Of a DNA stretch of 64,000 bases, positions 58,995-64,000 are shown piece after piece. The first letter of the stretch is position 1. Every line of letters starts with the position of its first letter. The stretch is taken from positions 23,286,646-23,350,645 of the forward strand of contig CM040743.1 in the NCBI GenBank assembly GCA_022829145.1, given 5' to 3'. The DNA comes from Albula goreensis (taxonomy: Eukaryota > Chordata > Actinopteri > Albuliformes > Albulidae). The translations under genes and the position numbers were made by a program. A model generated the notes under the pieces. It saw only the letters and a program-made list of their open reading frames with translations, made no database searches and had not been told where the DNA came from.

Positions 58995-61900
58995 GTATGT
59001 ATCACACCCCTCCACACCATGCTGTTACTCTCAGTTGCTCAGGAAAACCAGGAAGTATATCATATTTTTGGCAGAAACAGACAAATATTTTTACATGGAT
59101 TAAACAGGAACTGCGAACTGTTGTTTTCTGCCTGAACTACATTTCAGGGAGGCAAAGCAAGGGGAGGGAGTATTGGTAAAGGGGTTGGGGGAGTACTATT
59201 GCAGAAAAACACTTAGGTGGGTTTTTTCTGTCATTTGCGGGCTTGGGCTTGTGGGAGATGGGGGTGAAATTAGATAGAATGCCGGAACTTCCTGTCTGTA
59301 ATTCTGTGTCTGGACTTTTAAAATCCACTTGCCGCGCTACAGTTATAAAACCTTGAGGGAAGGATGTCGTGCTGGGGACTGTGTGCCTCCGCGTGATTAC
59401 ACAGGTTTAAACTGTAGCGTATGTTTTCATGCGAGCTGTCAGGCCGTGATGTGGCGTTCTCTTAAACTTTAAAGAAAAGTATGCCGCTAATCAGTACCAG
59501 CTGTGGTAACATTCTGGATTCCGCTCACTGACGTGGGCTGAGAGGTCAACAAGAAGTGTAGGAGGGTGCTGTGGCAGAATCAAGTTCTTCCCAAGACATG
59601 GTTTGTGCACTTCTTGATAGTTTTCAGTCAGGGTAGGTGTATCATAGCAGAGTCATTTGTCAGTGGGAATAGCTTCTTTCATACTGGGGTTTCTTGTTTA
59701 AAATGCACTTTGGCTGCTCTGGAAATGTTGTACGCGGGGCTAATGCTTGACACTAAAGCCTCATGCCAAGGCACTTCAGACAGCTCCGTGTTGGAAACGC
59801 CCGGAGAGCACCTGCGCCAACCGCTCACCAAACGATTTGTGGGTCGCCATGGCAGCACGACAGCCCTGGCTTCATGGGCCACCAGAAGCAAGCCAAAACC
59901 CCCAGAATATCCCTGGATGTTCTTTCGCGGCGCGGGTTTGCCAGCGGTGCAGGCTGTGACTTCTCTCAGATAAAAGAACGAAATGTTCCGACTCGCCCCA
60001 GCAGCAGCGACTGGAGAATTCCAAGAACGTCTCGTCCACAATAAAAAGGAAAGACACTGAAGCCCATTAAAGTTTGAAGTTTACTGCGTTATGCCTTCTT
60101 TCTTTTTTTCTTTTTACTTTGAGATCCACGTCTTTCCAGGTGCCCGAATCCAGCTTTTCATACTTTGCCCGCAGCATCTCCTCTATTTTATAGAGTGTGC
60201 TGGCATAGATTGCGCGTTGGGCTTCAGCTCTGCTGTTAAGTTCGCGGTCGCTTGACTGACTTCCTGTTGTCAGAAACAGCTTTTGAGATTTCCTGTTGTC
60301 ATGCAACAGGAATAATGATCAGCTGCTTGTCACCAGTGAGATAAGGTGATGCTATGTGAACTCACTTATCTTCTTCACAATCACCTTTGGTCTCTACACA
60401 CTGGGATCAAAGGTTTTGACTCATACCAGTGAGAAGTTGAATAGGGTGGTGTTTGGTGAGGGAAATGGCCACCGGTTAGCACAGAGAAAAGATGAAGATT
60501 TTAGCCCCAGGCAGGATGTGTAGTTCTGAACTGTGGAACAACATCTGGGGGGAGGTCTGTGTCCTCTCTGAGATGAATTTATCATGAACCTCAATACTCC
60601 TCGTTCAAAGTGGCTTTTTCTTCCTTAGCGCTTCAGGTTAAGCCTGAGGTCTTGTGACAAATAGAATTCTCTTAACCTAAAAGCCCCACATTATGTCCCA
60701 ACCAACCATTGGTCCTCTGGTATGTATCCTGGCCTCTCACCTGTGCACACATTGCATCCATAGAGTGGGTTCCATAATGCAGGCTGGACATTGTTAGAGA
60801 TAGGGTAGCTTTGTACTATTACCTATTACAATAAAGTGACCTGAGTTAAATATCATTTAGTTGAACTGGACTGAATTAAGCTGAAATGAATGGATCTGTA
60901 TTGAAATGAAGTGAACATATCGTAAACATTCATATATTGTGAAATGCTAATTTTCTTGAATACATTAGCAGAAATATGTTTTTTATTAGCAGTGCTAGCA
61001 ACAGTAAGTTCAGCTGTGTAGTCAGATGTTGACCACTGATGTTCTCCTTATGTTGACCACTGTTTCCTCACTGATGCTTTATCACTTATGACCCAGAGAG
61101 TACCATATCAAGTTAGCGCACAGTGTGGCGAGTAGATCTTTCTACCTAGTTGTTCTACCAGTCAACAGCCTTCGGGTTCTCTGAAATGTGCACACATCTC
61201 CAGTATCAGGGCATCAGAATATATTGGGAGCCAAGCTATATAAATCAAGTTTCCAGGGGTAGAGTAATTGAGGGGGAGGTATAGTATGTAGTAGTAGTAT
61301 ATAGTATGGTATAACTAGGTAGTGTAGACATAACCAGTGTAATATTTAAAAAAAGCCTTTCCTTCATGCCTTTCTGTCATCGAAGACAAAGTGCGAAAGT
61401 TGAGCTGATGACACTGAAACCGCCAACACTAGTTCCAGTCCAGCCTCTCCATTAGCCTACCTCTCTGCTTCTCCGCTCTGCTCTCATGTTGCTCCGTCGA
61501 TTCTGCCGGAGAGGTGATTTAATGACCACATCTGTTCCAGGCCCAGCCTGGCCCACTCCCCACTGGCAGAACCAGGCAAGGCCTGTCTGAACCTGTCCGT
61601 TTCCCTGATTGCACCCCCTTCTCATTACCCAGCACCAGAGAAACTTTCTAATGGATCTGTCATAGGAAAAAAACGATGAGGCTAGAGACCGGCGCAGCAT
61701 TCATAATGAAATCCTTAATGATTAAAAAAACACCTACATTAGTGTTTTACCCTAATTGGTAAACACTGAATACAGATAATCTAATCATTTTTATTTTATC
61801 ACCCATGCAGCAGTTCCGGAAGCTCGTTGCACCCAGTCAGAGAGGGGTAAACATTGAGAAACGTTCATGGCGTCCCCAGAGTCCTTAAAGACATGATCAG

Positions 61901-62404
61901 ATTGAGCTTAGTGGAGAGTGTGGAAGTTCCCACAAGTGCTCTCAAGCTCATCAAAAGCTGTACTGAGCCCTCTACTTCATCAGGCATGGGCCATCTGTTA
62001 CAGCCTGTGTGTGCGCATGTGTGCGTATGTGTGTGTAAGAGAGAGAGAGAGAAAGAGAGCGAGATTGTATGTATGATTTTGGGTATACACATGTGTGATT
62101 ATACATGCATGGGTTCACATGCATGGTTGTGATAGAGATTGTGATGGAGAGAAAGAAAGAGAGAGAGAGAGAGAGCTGTTTGGGATTTGGGGAGGCTTCA
62201 CTTCTCTGGTTTAGATGTGTGGCACTTGTGCCCGTCAGCAGATGGGTCCTGATCGCTGGAGATGGTCCTCCCTGGACCTGGTTAGAAAGGGTAATATGTG
62301 TCACCTTGAAAACACACTCCAAAGAGATCAGAGCTCTGTTATCCCCAAATCAGCCACCTGTAACTCACACCTCTGACTGTGATTGCCGACTACTGTGCTG
62401 GAGT

Positions 62405-62434
62405 ACAGACAGACAGACAGACAGACAGACAGAT
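62405..62434. repeat. (CAGA)7 microsatellite
   Basis: Tandem ACAG/CAGA tetranucleotides after GGAGTACAGA. Confidence 0.93.
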
Positions 62435-62732
62435 GCACGGTTGGGGCTGCTGATTAAAATATAAACCAATCACTTCAAATTGAAAGGAGTGGCCTGTTTA
62501 CTCAAGAGCCCCTTTGACTTTGCTTGGGTGCCTGGTTTGATTTTGCTGAGTGCATTACGCCGCTCCACTTGTTTCCCTTGACATCTTCGCTGGGTGAGAT
62601 AGCTACTAAAATAAGTGATGGAACAAGAAGGGGGGGGAGGAGTCCTGCATTTGTATGCATATCATTCCCAGAGAAGCGCAGAGAAGGTCACTGAATGAAT
62701 TGGGGAGAGTTACAAGTGGATCATAGAGAGAG

Positions 62733-62734
<2 letters not shown>

Positions 62735-62782
<48 letters not shown>
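62735..62782. repeat. (GA)24 microsatellite
   Basis: Uninterrupted GA tract preceded by GAGAGAGGAGGA. Shorter GA tracts occur at about 62038-62060 and 62155-62176. Confidence 0.95.
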
Positions 62783-62783
<1 letters not shown>

Positions 62784-64000
62784 AATTCAGCCATACCATC
62801 TTCGCCCACAGTGGTGTGACAATCCTCCACTCCCCGCGGCGACGCAGGACCTCCTTGGCAGCGTCAGTTAATCACCCGTAACCGTGGCCTTTAGCTCCTC
62901 TCATTAGTGGCGGTGCGACAGAGCCGTGCCGGATCTATTACTGTCGCTGCCGGTAATGACACTCAATGGGAACTGGGCGGCCAGCCAAAGAGGGCCGGAA
63001 TGCTTTTCATTAACGGGACGCTCCACCTGGGGGTGGAGGGAGCTGGATCATCCCTCCCTCCCTTTCCTTCAGTGCATGGGGGAAAAGACACCAACCCCAT
63101 CGTTTTATGTCTGAGCACATCCTTCCCTCATGCAATTGCTATCTGGCCTTGGAATTTCTCCCACCCCCTTCCCCCAGATTCTCTCGTATACTCCACGTAA
63201 TCAGTGTCTCAGCAGGGCCTCCGTCCTTCAGGTAATAGCCTGACTTAATCCTCTAATGGTGGTGTGGATGTCAAGAAGTCATCCGCTTGCTCTGTAAAAG
63301 GTGGATTGATCTTGGATTGCTGATTGTTTCTTCTTTCCGCTGTGGCCACTTTGGTACCTGAGTTCCTGTTTGAGTGAGGCAGTGAGTGCTCCCTCTAGTG
63401 GCCCCTGTGGTTGCTACAGCTTTAGGCATATCCTATAAATCTGCATCTCCACGCGACAGTGCAGCAACAGTAAATCAGCATGTTCACATGAATATTAGTC
63501 TGGGATTGAAGGTTGTGTGATCCCAGGTGGATTTATGTTGTACCACTTGGCAACTTGTTTTTCATTAATTATCTCAGATGAGCATAGCTGCGCAGACTAA
63601 GTTACATTAGTTTATAGGAATTCTTATGATTTTTACAAAATCCACGATAAATAATAATTCCTTTTCAATTATATTCTTCACTTATTCAGCACCTATACTG
63701 TATTAACAAGAGGTAGAAATCTGGATGAGAAATCTTTGAATGATTTTCCATGCCCTGGAAACTTTTCAGGTCAATAATTCCTTTCCAAAAAAGGTTCCCA
63801 GTGTCACGATAAAGGAATGAAAATTAACACATTCATAGATTTAATATTCAAGTAAAAATGGCGATAAACTGACGTATATACAAGTACTGCGCTATGTTGC
63901 GTAGTCCTCAGCCACATACTTTCTGTCGCCCTTGGCTATGATTAAAACAATGACACGGTGTTGTCAGCGCTGTGACAGTTTGGCGTATTGCTGACATTGC

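Larger units (their letters stand above)
58995..64000 (+). other. rbms3: RBMS3 downstream intron, 5' portion
   Basis: The sequence begins with the donor GTATGT. It contains a G-rich stretch (59159-59192), a CpG-richer patch (about 59760-60010), low-complexity TGAA/GTA-type sequence (60840-60915 and 61268-61315), (GA)n tracts, (CAGA)n and a long (GA)n at 62735-62782. No exon corresponding to the final RBMS3 segments (YM-AA-MQG-Y-PQY...) was found, so the intron probably continues past 64000. Confidence 0.8.

Noticed and set aside
61809-61847. Segment after CACCCATGCAG reading FRKLVAPSQRG followed by GTAAAC, as a possible next RBMS3 exon.
   Set aside because: It does not resemble any RBMS3 C-terminal segment (YM-AA, MQG-Y-PQY), and AG/GT pairs this close are common by chance.

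Overview
This is a vertebrate, almost certainly ray-finned fish (teleost), genomic window. It lies inside one large gene, the fish orthologue of RBMS3 (RNA-binding motif, single-stranded-interacting protein 3), transcribed on the + strand. Evidence for a fish: seven GT-AG-bounded exons encode a protein very close to vertebrate RBMS3, introns are 1-21 kb, and the non-coding sequence is full of (TG)n microsatellites and small non-autonomous DNA-transposon remnants with fish-type terminal sequences. There are no operons and no rRNA, tRNA, CRISPR or other protein-coding genes that I can support. Almost all open frames in the window are chance frames in intron sequence.

Layout: 1-20154 is the 3' part of a long upstream intron. 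No RRM1-coding exon was seen, so the start codon and RRM1 lie upstream. Exons are at 20155-20312 and 21410-21489 (RRM2), 42184-42290 (end of RRM2 and basic/Gln-rich linker), 46461-46501, 50336-50432, 52547-52597 and 58884-58994 (C-terminal Ala/Pro/Gln/Met-rich region). They join in one continuous frame of 215 codons with every phase matching (158+80+107+41+97+51+111 nt). The last exons and the stop codon lie beyond 64000. The largest intron in the window (21490-42183) holds most of the accessory structure.

The most unusual structure is in that intron, at about 30303-32035. It is a 1.7-kb imperfect inverted repeat whose inner arms (30561-30804 versus 31449-31683) are about 97% identical, including 88 consecutive identical bases, while the outer arms are much more diverged. 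A separate 18-bp-stem hairpin (30875-30926) sits in the loop. In the RBMS3 pre-mRNA this would form a long double-stranded stem. Other notable items are a complete hAT-type MITE with 8-bp target duplication (34760-35246), a 75-bp Tc1/mariner-like foldback (45097-45171), a 354-bp foldback element (27670-28023), a 68-nt pre-miRNA-like hairpin (44859-44926), a degenerate repeat array rich in SOX/homeodomain-like motifs (36244-36510), and a strong G-quadruplex motif (4452-4482).

Limits: no similarity search or folding program was run. Family calls rest on recognition of conserved protein and repeat sequences, and the species cannot be named.
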